Below, piece by piece: positions 44,436-52,643 of a DNA stretch of 64,000 nucleotides (the first letter of the stretch is position 1; the number at the start of each line of letters is the position of its first letter). Below the pieces are notes generated by a model that was given only the letters and a program-made list of their open reading frames with translations, was not told the DNA's origin and did not search any database. This DNA is from Sinorhizobium sp. 6-70. GTDB lineage: Bacteria > Pseudomonadota > Alphaproteobacteria > Rhizobiales > Rhizobiaceae. The position numbers were made by a program, and so were the translations under genes. The stretch spans positions 47,126-111,125 of the forward strand of contig NZ_JASKLS010000019.1 of NCBI RefSeq assembly GCF_030124375.1, in the 5' to 3' direction.

Positions 44436-44981
44436 ATGACATGCATTGTCGGTTTAATCGACAACGGGTCAGTTCACATTGGCGGCGACAGCGCTGGCGT
44501 GGCCGGCCATTCACTGACCATCCGGGCCGATCGCAAGGTCTTCCGCAAACAGGACTTCATCTTCGGTTTCACGGCCTCGTTTAGGATGGGCCAGTTGTTA
44601 GCGCATTCCTTCGAGCTGCCAAAAAGGCATGCCGATACTGATGTCTACGCTTTCATGGTAACCGACTTTGTGAACGGGCTCCGCCAATGCCTGCGAGATG
44701 GTGGCTACGCACAGCGGCACAACGAAGCCGAGCGCGGTGGCACCTTCCTCGTCGGCTATGCCGGACGGCTCTTCAAAATCGGTTGGGACTACCAGGTCGG
44801 CGAGTCGGTCGATGGCTTTGACGCCTGTGGATGCGGACAAGAAATAGCACTGGGCGCGCTTTTTGCCCGCTCCCACTCTCCGCCTCTCGAAAGGTTAGCA
44901 ATAGCTCTCAATGCGGCTGAGCGTCTTTCTACCGGCGTACGCGGCCCGTTTCACTTCGAGACGTTGGACTCGACCGAGTGA
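44436..44981 (+). CDS. Ntn-hydrolase fold protein, HslV-like
   Basis: The 181-residue product begins MTCIVGLIDNGSVHIGGDSAGVAG, matching the N-terminus of proteasome-type Ntn hydrolases such as HslV, where removal of Met exposes a catalytic Thr. A GFTASFRMGQLL stretch and GGTFLVGYAGRLFKI follow as in the beta-alpha-alpha-beta fold. No HslU partner is present in the window. Proteins of this type often occur singly in phages and accessory DNA and have unknown roles. It lies in the nif region between nifQ and iscN. Confidence 0.72.
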   Translation: MTCIVGLIDNGSVHIGGDSAGVAGHSLTIRADRKVFRKQDFIFGFTASFRMGQLLAHSFELPKRHADTDVYAFMVTDFVNGLRQCLRDGGYAQRHNEAERGGTFLVGYAGRLFKIGWDYQVGESVDGFDACGCGQEIALGALFARSHSPPLERLAIALNAAERLSTGVRGPFHFETLDSTE

Positions 44982-45550
44982 AGAGGTCGAAGCACAAGGC
45001 CGGACCTTACGACACACAAGGTCTACACTAATGCTGAAGCACCGACCGCACCTGACGGCCCCTCGCTCGCATGTCCGCAGCGACATGGCCGGGAGTGACT
45101 AGCATGCGGAGACCGAGGCGTCCTTCGGCCCACTTCAACAAGACCAAGAAATTTTTGCTGGCGCCAAAGGAGATGTCCAGAGCACACTCTTGCCCCTCCA
45201 TGCCGTCGTTCCACCGAGGCGCAGGCCGGTAACACAAACCATATCGGGCATGCCAGCGAGCGCTGGCGCACGCACGGCAGCATTTCAGACGATCTCGCCG
45301 AAAGGCGATCATGATCTAACACCGGGTAGATCGGACAAGGGTGTCGGCACGTCAGCCGGTCGCAAGCGCTGGGGCGTGACAACACGCACTTGTTACGAGG
45401 TCGGTCAGCGATCTTCAGCGTCCGATCGATGATGACCTGACAGCGCCGCGCAAGGCCAAGGCGAGGCGAAGACCGGCATGTTCGGCAAACCACACGACGC
45501 TACGGGTTTCAAAGCAGATAAAGGAATTGGCCGGCCTTCGCACCCAGTAT
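44982..45550. other. intergenic region without recognised gene
   Basis: About 570 bp before the iscN control region. Open frames on both strands are inconsistent with neighbours and resemble no family known to me. Confidence 0.35.
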
Positions 45551-45583
45551 TGTCCCATGTTCGACGATGTCGGACATGGGACA
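45551..45583. promoter_or_regulatory. NifA site inside a larger palindrome upstream of iscN
   Basis: TGT-CGGACATGGG-ACA at 45568-45583 matches the NifA site TGT-N10-ACA. It forms the right half of a larger inverted repeat whose arms are TGTCCCATGT (45551-45560) and ACATGGGACA (45574-45583). It is about 45 bp upstream of the sigma-54 promoter at 45628. Confidence 0.65.
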
Positions 45584-45627
45584 CAAGAGTGTTAGAGCAT
45601 GATGTCGTTTATGCATGTCTTTCTCCT

Positions 45628-45643
45628 TGGCACGGTGGTTGCT
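45628..45643 (+). promoter_or_regulatory. sigma-54 (-24/-12) promoter of iscN-nifU-nifS
   Basis: TGGCACG-GTGG-TTGCT matches the consensus TGGCACG-N4-TTGCW fully. It lies 46 bp upstream of the iscN start and behind a NifA site. Confidence 0.88.
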
Positions 45644-45688
45644 TGGTTATCCCGCTAAACCCCTTCGGAAATGAGGAGAAACCATCGC

Positions 45689-46009
45689 ATGATCACGCTC
45701 ACCGAGAATGCCGTCGCCGGCATGAAAGCTGCGCTTTCCCGAGCCACCGAGCCGGTGCAAGGGTTCCGCATCATGGTCCAGGCAGGCGGCTGCGCGGGCT
45801 TCAAATACGTGATGGGAATGGAACGCTTGGCGCGTGAGGGCGACGCGGTCATCGAGACCGATGGGGTTACGGTGTTCGTGGACGCAGGTTCCCAACCCCA
45901 AATTGCCGGTATGACCGTCGACTTTGTCACCGGGGTCGAATCCTCCGGGTTTGTCTTCGACAATCCAAACGCGCGAGAGAAGTGCTCCTGCGGCAAGTCC
46001 TTTGGCTGA
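45689..46009 (+). CDS. iscN: A-type Fe-S carrier IscN (HesB/IscA family)
   Basis: The 106-residue product is a HesB/IscA-type protein with the three conserved cysteines: one in QAGGCAGFKYVMG and two in the C-terminal CSCGKS. It delivers or stores Fe-S clusters, here presumably for nitrogenase. In Rhizobium etli, iscN precedes nifU and nifS and is needed for nitrogen fixation. The start at 45689 has GAGGAGA about 9 nt upstream; an ATG at 45671 would overlap that site. Confidence 0.9.
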   Translation: MITLTENAVAGMKAALSRATEPVQGFRIMVQAGGCAGFKYVMGMERLAREGDAVIETDGVTVFVDAGSQPQIAGMTVDFVTGVESSGFVFDNPNAREKCSCGKSFG

Positions 46010-46033
46010 TCACCCGACATAGTGAGCGGACCC

Positions 46034-46862
46034 ATGTGGGACTATTGGGAAATGGTCGAGGAACACTTTTTAAACGCGATGAATGCCGGCATTCTTAAGG
46101 CCACTGCGATCGGCGCCATCTCCTGCAGCAAAACGCTTGAACGGATGAGCAGAGTCGATCCTGTTGCCGAAGCGGTCACTGCCGCAAAATCCCAGTCTTT
46201 GCGCTGCAGCTCTGCGATCCCCTCTTCGTCGGTGATTGCCGAACTCATCATCGCAACAACGGCCGACGAAGCGCATCGCCTCATCCATCGGGTGAAAGCG
46301 GGGCTCATCGACGGCCGGCCGCCGGACAGGACGCACCGTTCGGCTTTGATTTTTACTAGGAGCGCCGATGTCTGTGGCAGGGGGCGCTTCTGGGATCGCG
46401 AGCCAGGCGCCCTCGTCTGCAAAAGCCTTGGTGTCGATGACGGCGTGATCAGAATGACATCCGTATCAACTGGCTCGCTACCAGCGAGCAGGCCATTGCG
46501 ACACGGAGCCTGTCGGCAGCTGGGGCGCGTGCTCCAAAGCAGTGGAGCAAATGCTTGTCGGCGGCCATGCAGCAATGTTCACGGAAGGCGCCACGACGTG
46601 AGAGGAGGCCCGTACGCAAAACAAAGGCCGCCGTCGATGCGGCAAATTCAACGTATCGAAACACCGTCAAGGGCATGCGTTCACCTGAGAGCCGCGGGGG
46701 CTGCAACCTTGTCAACGTCGGCCATGATCAAGTCCCCTCACCCCGACGCGCGCCTCGATCCCGTGTCTGCAGGCCTCGGTCATCATCGATCGCACGCGCA
46801 ACCAGGGTCGCCGAGCACACGAATGCTGACGTCAATCCCCACCCGCCGAGAATGCAACCATG
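46034..46862 (+). pseudogene. nifU: nifU, decayed by frameshifts
   Basis: The reading frame from MWDYWEMVEEHFLNAMNAG resembles the NifU/IscU N-terminus (MWDY-EKVK-HF-NP-NAG). It retains Cys near ISCSK and SLRCSSAIPSSS but has Arg in place of the third scaffold cysteine (THRSA). Part of the central ferredoxin-like domain follows (ALVCKSLGVDDGVIR), after which the frame changes near 46450 (INWLATSEQAIATRSLSAAG). Remains of the C-terminal Nfu-like domain (VCRPRSSSIARATRVAEHTNADV) occur in another frame. Loss of the scaffold is remarkable because iscN and nifS beside it are intact. Confidence 0.75.
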
Positions 46863-48077
46863 AGATCTATCTATCTCGACAACAACGCGACGACACGGGT
46901 CGATCCTGAAGTAGTTGAAGCCATGCTGCCATTCTTCACGGATCGATTCGGAAACCCTTCTTCGACGCACGCTTTTGGCTCCTGCGTCGGCGTGGCAGTG
47001 AGAAAGGCGCGCCAGCAGTTGCAAGCGCTGATCGGCGCAGAGTTCGATTATGAGATCGCGTTCACTTCGGGCGGGACGGAAAGCGACACTACGGCGATCC
47101 TTTCGGCGCTCGAGGTGATGCCTGACCGCACAGAGATCGTTACTTCCGCAGTCGAACATCCGGCCGTGCTGACGCTCTGCGCGCACCTTGAGATCACCCG
47201 CGGCATCAAGGTGCACCGCATTCCGGTGGATCAACAGGGCCGTCTCGACCTCGATGCCTACAGGGCCGCCCTCACCACGCATGTAGCAATCGTTTCGCTC
47301 ATGTGGGCGAATAATGAGACCGGTACAATCTTTCCCGTGGTTCAGCTTGCCGCGCAGGCCAAGCTGGTCGGTGCCCTTTTTCATACAGATGCGGTCCAGG
47401 CGGTCGGGAAGATTCCACTGGACCTGAAATCGACTGCAATCGACATGCTTTCGCTCTCCAGCCATAAGCTGCACGGTCCAAAAGGGATTGGCGCACTCTA
47501 TGTAAAACGCGGCGTACGCTTCCGCTCGCTGATCAAGGGGGGGCATCAGGAGCGCGGCAGGCGCGCGGGTACAGAGAATACGCCCGGCATAGTCGGACTC
47601 GGCAAAGCGGCCGAACTTGCCTCAAAATTCATGAATGACGAGAACACACGGGTAAAAGCCCTTCGAGACCGGCTGGAGAAGGGCATTCTCGAGCGCGTTC
47701 CAGCCGCCTTCGTCACCGGCGATCCGCTGGAGCGGTTGCCGAACACCGCCAACATCGCCTTCGAACATGCCGAAGGCGGTGGCATCCTGCGTCTACTAAA
47801 CCGCTATGGCATTGCCTGCTCTTCCGGCTCGGCCTGCAGCTCCGGCTCGCTGGGATCGAGCCATGTCCTGCGCGCGATGAATATTCCTGAAACGGCGGCA
47901 CAAGGGACAGTGCGGTTCTCCTTCTCACGCGACAATGGCGAGGAGGATGTCGACCGGGTGCTCGAAGTTATGCCCGCAATCGTGGAGGAGATGCGTGACA
48001 CTCCCCGTCCTAAGGCACGTGCGCGAAGACCACAATCCGGACAAAGCAAACCAGAAGATGCGGGCCGCCGCTCATGA
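46860..48077 (+). CDS. nifS: cysteine desulfurase NifS
   Basis: NifS releases sulfur from cysteine for nitrogenase Fe-S clusters. The 405-residue PLP enzyme starts MRSIYLDNNATTRVDPEVVEAMLPFF, has the PLP lysine in SLSSHKLHGPKGIGALYVK and the catalytic cysteine loop ACSSGSACSSGS. Its C-terminus (KARARRPQSGQSKPED) is extended and basic. It follows the broken nifU directly, so it must now act with another scaffold. Confidence 0.95.
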   Translation: MRSIYLDNNATTRVDPEVVEAMLPFFTDRFGNPSSTHAFGSCVGVAVRKARQQLQALIGAEFDYEIAFTSGGTESDTTAILSALEVMPDRTEIVTSAVEHPAVLTLCAHLEITRGIKVHRIPVDQQGRLDLDAYRAALTTHVAIVSLMWANNETGTIFPVVQLAAQAKLVGALFHTDAVQAVGKIPLDLKSTAIDMLSLSSHKLHGPKGIGALYVKRGVRFRSLIKGGHQERGRRAGTENTPGIVGLGKAAELASKFMNDENTRVKALRDRLEKGILERVPAAFVTGDPLERLPNTANIAFEHAEGGGILRLLNRYGIACSSGSACSSGSLGSSHVLRAMNIPETAAQGTVRFSFSRDNGEEDVDRVLEVMPAIVEEMRDTPRPKARARRPQSGQSKPEDAGRRS

Positions 48078-48313
48078 AGCGTTCAATCTTTCTTTCTAAA
48101 CGATGCGTCCCTGCGCGACGGCGAGGACGCGCCGTGGTGGCGCCTTCACTACGGCAGAAAAGTTCCGGCTTTCCGGATCTCTCGCTGCAGCCGGCATCCC
48201 GGCTGGCGACGCGATCGCTCGCCAGCCGACTGCATCACCTCCCTCGAAGCGCGCACTTTACCGCTGAAGCCTGAGATGCGGGAACACTTGAGACCACCGA
48301 TTGGGAGAATGCA

Positions 48314-48697
48314 ATGAGCAGGTGTTTTGATGAGAGTCATCATATTGATGTCAAGGATATCCTCGCGCGGCTAAAGGGTCTGTCGGCTGCAGAGGAGTTC
48401 TTCGCAACGCTTGGCGTCTCCTACGACCCGAAGGTGATCAACGTCTCACGTCTCCATATCATGAAGCGTATGGGCCAGTACCTCGGCGAAGAGGACTTCT
48501 CCGGTCTGCCCGACCAGGTGATCGCGGCTCGGGCCCGCGCCATGCTCGAACGGGCCTACGAGGATTTCGTGACTTCCTCCCCGCTCGCGCACCGGGTCTT
48601 CAAGGTGCTCAAGGACCACGACCCGGACAAGCCCGCTACACCGGGGCGCACCTTCGTCCCGTTCGACTCCGTTCTGAAGCCGTTCGGGAAGAAATGA
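48314..48697 (+). CDS. nifW: nitrogenase stabilising/protective protein NifW
   Basis: The 127-residue product matches NifW: DILARLKGLSAAEEFFATLGVSYDPKVINVSRLHIMKRMGQYL and a C-terminal TPGRTFVPFDSVLKPF. NifW binds the MoFe protein and helps protect it from oxygen or aids its maturation. It lies 237 bp after nifS. That gap holds no gene that I can support. Confidence 0.93.
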   Translation: MSRCFDESHHIDVKDILARLKGLSAAEEFFATLGVSYDPKVINVSRLHIMKRMGQYLGEEDFSGLPDQVIAARARAMLERAYEDFVTSSPLAHRVFKVLKDHDPDKPATPGRTFVPFDSVLKPFGKK

Positions 48698-48722
48698 GTC
48701 CGTCGCAGTTGCGACACGTCGA

Positions 48723-48738
48723 TGTCGCGAAACCGACA
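48723..48738 (+). promoter_or_regulatory. NifA upstream activator site for fixABCX
   Basis: TGT-CGCGAAACCG-ACA matches TGT-N10-ACA. It lies 76 bp upstream of the -24/-12 promoter of fixA. Confidence 0.7.
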
Positions 48739-48813
48739 TTTGCGACTATGACGCCGTGCCGCTGAACAGGAAACGCCCCTCTTTTCAAAACGATAGGGGG
48801 GCGCGGACACGTT

Positions 48814-48829
48814 TGGCACAAATCCTGCT
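48814..48829 (+). promoter_or_regulatory. sigma-54 (-24/-12) promoter of fixABCX
   Basis: TGGCACA-AATC-CTGCT has GG and GC ten bases apart and an intact -24 half. It lies 58 bp before fixA. Confidence 0.82.
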
Positions 48830-48886
48830 GGCAAGGAAATGAAGTGGCAAGCCCGCCATCAAAACAGGAGGGAGTAAGAACCCGCC

Positions 48887-49738
48887 ATGCACATCGTAAT
48901 CTGTATCAAGCAGGTGCCGGACTCCGCACAGATACGAGTCCATCCGGTGACGAACACAATCATGCGGCAAGGTGTGCCAACCATTATCAACCCTTATGAC
49001 CTGTTCGCCCTGGAGGAGGCACTCAGATTGCGCGACGCCCATGGCGGCGAGGTCACCGTGCTCACCATGGGGCCACCCATGGCAGAGGACGCTTTGCGCA
49101 AGGCGCTCACTTACGGCGCCGACCGCGCGGTACTTTTGACTGACCGACATTTTGCCGGCTCCGACACTCTGGCGACCTCATTCGCTCTTTCTCAAGCTAT
49201 CGCGAAGATCGGAGAGACATTCGGTTCGCCTGATATCGTCTTCACGGGCAAGCAGACGATCGACGGCGACACCGCCCAAGTGGGGCCCGGCATCGCCAAG
49301 CGCCTCGATCTCCTGCAGCTCACCTACGTCGCGAAGATCGTCTCCATTGATCTAAACAAGCGCGAGATTACGGTGGAGCGCCGTTCGGAAGGCGGCACGC
49401 AGACACTGATGAGCAAGCTCCCTTGCCTCATCACAATGCTGGAAGGCACCAATGAGATCCGCCGCGGCTCGCTCGACGACGCGCTACGCGCCGCGCGCAG
49501 CCGGATCGTGAAGTGGAACGCGGCCGACGCAGGTATCGAGGACCTCACCAAATGCGGCCTGCGCGGATCTCCAACCGTCGTCAAGCGCGTCTTTGCCCCT
49601 GCTACGCGGGCCGAAAAGGCGGAGCAAATCGACACCACGGAAAAGACGCCGCGCGATCTTGCCGATGAGTTGATCGCCGGGATCTTCTCGCGCCAGCCGG
49701 CGCTGGAAGACGAACTGGCCTTCGACGGCGACGCGTAA
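48887..49738 (+). CDS. fixA: electron-transfer flavoprotein beta subunit FixA
   Basis: The 283-residue product (MHIVICIKQVPDSAQIRV; NPYDLFALEEALRLRD; VFTGKQTIDGDTAQVGPGIAKRLDL) is an ETF beta subunit. FixABCX bifurcates electrons from NADH to quinone and to a low-potential ferredoxin or flavodoxin that feeds nitrogenase. It is the first gene of the operon behind a NifA-dependent promoter. Confidence 0.97.
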   Translation: MHIVICIKQVPDSAQIRVHPVTNTIMRQGVPTIINPYDLFALEEALRLRDAHGGEVTVLTMGPPMAEDALRKALTYGADRAVLLTDRHFAGSDTLATSFALSQAIAKIGETFGSPDIVFTGKQTIDGDTAQVGPGIAKRLDLLQLTYVAKIVSIDLNKREITVERRSEGGTQTLMSKLPCLITMLEGTNEIRRGSLDDALRAARSRIVKWNAADAGIEDLTKCGLRGSPTVVKRVFAPATRAEKAEQIDTTEKTPRDLADELIAGIFSRQPALEDELAFDGDA

Positions 49739-49753
49739 AGGCATGGAGCGACG

Positions 49754-50863
49754 ATGTTGAACATGAAACGAGACACCCCTCCTCCAGCTGCTGGCCGCGC
49801 CAGCACGAAGAGGGAGCTGCCCGAGCATTTCAAGGACTACCGGCACGTTTGGGTCTTCATCGAGCTGGAGCGGGGCCAGATCCATCCTGTCTCCTTCGAG
49901 CTGCTCGGCGAAGGCCGCAAGCTCGCTGACAAGCTGGGCGTCGAGCTTGCCGGCGTCGTTCTCGGACCGGCGGGAGAGGCCACCCTTTATGCCGTTGCCG
50001 AGGCCTTTGCTTATGGCGCCGATCTTGCCTACCTGGTCGAGGCGCCGCTCCTCGAAGACTACCGCAACGAGCCTTTCACCAAAGCAATGACGGACTTGGT
50101 CACGACATACAAACCGGAGATCTTGCTTCTCGGCGCGACCACGCTCGGCCGCGATCTTGCCGGTTCCGTGGCGACGACCTTGTTGACGGGACTGACGGCC
50201 GACTGCACCGAGCTTGATGTGGATGCGGAAGGCTCCCTCGCCGCGACTCGGCCGACTTTCGGCGGCTCCCTGCTATGCACAATCTACACCCTCAACTGCC
50301 GTCCGCAGATGGCAACAGTGCGGCCGAGGGTCATGGCCATGCCGCAGCGCGTGAACAAGCCGATCGGGCGTGTCATTCAGCACGACGTCCCGATGGTAGA
50401 GGAAGAGATCGTTACCAAGGCCCTCGGCTTCCTGTCCGACGGCCAGTCGTCGAACGCCAATCTCGCCTATGCCGACGTCGTGGTTGCCGGAGGCCTTGGT
50501 CTCGGCGCGGCAGAGAACCTGAAGCTTGTAAAGAATCTCGCGCGGGCGATTGGGGCCGAATATGGTTGTTCGCGCCCGCTGGTCCAGAAGGGCTGGATGC
50601 CGGCTGATCGGCAGATCGGCCAAACTGGCAAGACTATCCGGCCGAAGCTCTACATAGCGGCCGGCATCTCGGGCGCCATCCAGCACCGGGTTGGCGTCGG
50701 GGGCGCTGATCTCATTGTCGCGATCAACACCGACCGAAACGCGCCGATTTTCGATTTCGCTCACCTCGGCGTGGTGACCGATGCGATCCGTTTCCTACCG
50801 TCCTTGACGGAAGTCTTCACCCATAGGCTGTCGCCGCACAGTCGCGATAAGCTTGCGAACTGA
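49754..50863 (+). CDS. fixB: electron-transfer flavoprotein alpha subunit FixB
   Basis: The 369-residue ETF alpha subunit has the FAD-binding C-terminal part (VVVAGGLGLGAAENLKLVKNLARAIGAEYGCSRPLV ... LYIAAGISGAIQHRVGV). It pairs with FixA as the bifurcating flavoprotein. It starts 15 bp after fixA. The residues after IAAGISGAIQH that hold the bifurcating FAD are conserved. Confidence 0.97.
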   Translation: MLNMKRDTPPPAAGRASTKRELPEHFKDYRHVWVFIELERGQIHPVSFELLGEGRKLADKLGVELAGVVLGPAGEATLYAVAEAFAYGADLAYLVEAPLLEDYRNEPFTKAMTDLVTTYKPEILLLGATTLGRDLAGSVATTLLTGLTADCTELDVDAEGSLAATRPTFGGSLLCTIYTLNCRPQMATVRPRVMAMPQRVNKPIGRVIQHDVPMVEEEIVTKALGFLSDGQSSNANLAYADVVVAGGLGLGAAENLKLVKNLARAIGAEYGCSRPLVQKGWMPADRQIGQTGKTIRPKLYIAAGISGAIQHRVGVGGADLIVAINTDRNAPIFDFAHLGVVTDAIRFLPSLTEVFTHRLSPHSRDKLAN

Positions 50864-50874
50864 GGGGCACGGCC

Positions 50875-52179
50875 ATGACCGAAAAGTTCGACGCCATAGT
50901 TATCGGGGCCGGTATGGCCGGCAACGCAGCCGCTTACACCATGGCGAGCCGCGGCCTGAAGGTGCTGCAGCTGGAGCGCGGCGAGTATCCGGGCTCCAAG
51001 AATGTCCAGGGCGCCATCCTGTACTCAAATATGCTGGAGAAAATCATCCCGGACTTTCGAGATGATGCACCTCTCGAGCGGCATCTGGTCGAGCAGCGCT
51101 TCTGGATGATGGACGACACATCCCATATCGGGATGCAATATCGCTCCGATGACTTCAACGAGTCGAGGCCCAACCGCTATACGGTCATTCGCGCCCAGTT
51201 CGACAAGTGGTTTTCGCGCAAGGTGCGCGAGGCGGGAGCGACGGTTCTGTGTGAAACGACGGTGACGGAAGTCGCCCGCGATGCAGATGGAAAGGTGATC
51301 GGCGTTCACACCGACCGCATCGGCGACGTGATCCTTGCGGACGTGGTCGTTCTGGCAGAGGGCGTGAATGGGCTGCTCGGCACGCGGGCGGGCTTGCGTG
51401 AGACACCGAAACCCGAAACCGTGGCGCTCGCAGTCAAGGAAATGCACTTCCTGCCCGAAGATGTGATCGATCAGCGGTTCGGCCTTAAAGCGAACGAAGG
51501 CTGCGTGATCGAGGCAGCCGGCACCATCTCCCGCAGCATGGCGGGGCTCGCCTTCCTCTACACAAACAAAGAGTCGATCTCGATCGGCATCGGCTGCCTC
51601 GTCTCGGATTTCGCCGCGACAATGGAGAGCCCTTACGACCTGCTCGAAAACTTCAAGAAACATCCGTCGGTCCAGCCGCTGATCGCAGATTCGGAGGTCA
51701 AGGAATATGCCGCTCATCTCATTCCCGAAGGTGGTTACAAGGCAATCCCGCAGCTCTTCGGCAATGGCTGGGTGGTTACGGGCGACGCCGCGCAGCTCAA
51801 CAATGCCGTGCACCGGGAGGGATCCAACCTTGCCATGACGTCCGGGCGCCTCGCCGGTGAGGCCATCGTCCAGGTCAAGACACGGGGGGACCCAATGATC
51901 AAGGAGAACCTCGCCCTCTACAAGTCGAAGCTGGACAAGTCCTTCGTCATAAAAGATTTGCGGAAATACAAGGACATGCCCGCCCTGCTCCACACCAATT
52001 CCCGCAATTTCTTCACGACTTATCCGCAATTGCTGTCGCAGGCTGCACAGAACTTCATGCGCGTCGACAGCACCCCGAAGATCGACAAGGAACGGGCGAC
52101 TACGGCGGCCTTCATCAAGGAGCGCTCGCGCTGGGGGCTCGTTAGTGACGCAGTCCGTTTCGCATTCGCCTGGCGCTGA
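50875..52179 (+). CDS. fixC: ETF-quinone oxidoreductase-like flavoprotein FixC
   Basis: The 434-residue product has the FAD motif AIVIGAGMAGNAAAYTMASRG and is of the ETF-ubiquinone oxidoreductase type (FixC). It receives electrons from FixAB and, with FixX, passes them to the quinone pool. It lies 11 bp after fixB. The family's C-terminal helical region (NFFTTYPQLLSQAAQNFMRVD) is complete. Confidence 0.97.
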   Translation: MTEKFDAIVIGAGMAGNAAAYTMASRGLKVLQLERGEYPGSKNVQGAILYSNMLEKIIPDFRDDAPLERHLVEQRFWMMDDTSHIGMQYRSDDFNESRPNRYTVIRAQFDKWFSRKVREAGATVLCETTVTEVARDADGKVIGVHTDRIGDVILADVVVLAEGVNGLLGTRAGLRETPKPETVALAVKEMHFLPEDVIDQRFGLKANEGCVIEAAGTISRSMAGLAFLYTNKESISIGIGCLVSDFAATMESPYDLLENFKKHPSVQPLIADSEVKEYAAHLIPEGGYKAIPQLFGNGWVVTGDAAQLNNAVHREGSNLAMTSGRLAGEAIVQVKTRGDPMIKENLALYKSKLDKSFVIKDLRKYKDMPALLHTNSRNFFTTYPQLLSQAAQNFMRVDSTPKIDKERATTAAFIKERSRWGLVSDAVRFAFAWR

Positions 52180-52191
52180 AGGAGAGATGAC

Positions 52192-52491
52192 ATGACGATC
52201 GCAGTCACCAACTTGCGCGTGGAGGAAAAGCTCTATCAAAATCGCTATGTAGTCGATTCAGGACGCCCGCACATTAAAGTGCGACCGCACCAGTCGCCAA
52301 GCGTGAAGCTGTACGCCCTCACAAGCGTCTGCCCGGCCAAATGCTATGAGTTGAATGACAATGGCCAAGTGGAGATCACCGCCGACGGGTGCATGGAGTG
52401 CGGCACATGCAGAGTCCTTTGCGAGGCAAGTGGTGAGATCGAGTGGAATTACCCGCGCGGCGGCTTCGGTGTCCTCTTCAAGTTCGGATGA
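52192..52491 (+). CDS. fixX: ferredoxin-like FixX
   Basis: The 99-residue product carries one 4Fe-4S cluster motif, C-x2-C-x2-C-x3-C style (CMECGTCRVLC), with an additional Cys pair in CPAKCYELN. It is the Fe-S partner of FixC. It starts 12 bp after fixC and ends the operon. The following 150 bp hold no gene. Confidence 0.95.
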   Translation: MTIAVTNLRVEEKLYQNRYVVDSGRPHIKVRPHQSPSVKLYALTSVCPAKCYELNDNGQVEITADGCMECGTCRVLCEASGEIEWNYPRGGFGVLFKFG

Positions 52492-52643
52492 CTAGCTCGC
52501 AGGCACTGCAAAGCCCTCCCGTGAATATCGGAAGCGGCATTGGATTTTTCGGGTTGTCGAAAATAGCTTTGGAATCCTATGCTTCCAGAGTTCAGAAGAA
52601 AAAGGCGCTTGGAGGAGCACCTGACAACCCTTGAGGAGTTTCA

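Noticed and set aside
45023..45493. Long minus-strand frame upstream of iscN
   Set aside because: No recognisable motif and overlap with other equally weak frames.
48074..48274. Short frame overlapping the nifS stop
   Set aside because: The ATGA overlap looks attractive, but the 66-codon product is unlike any nif protein and low in coding character.
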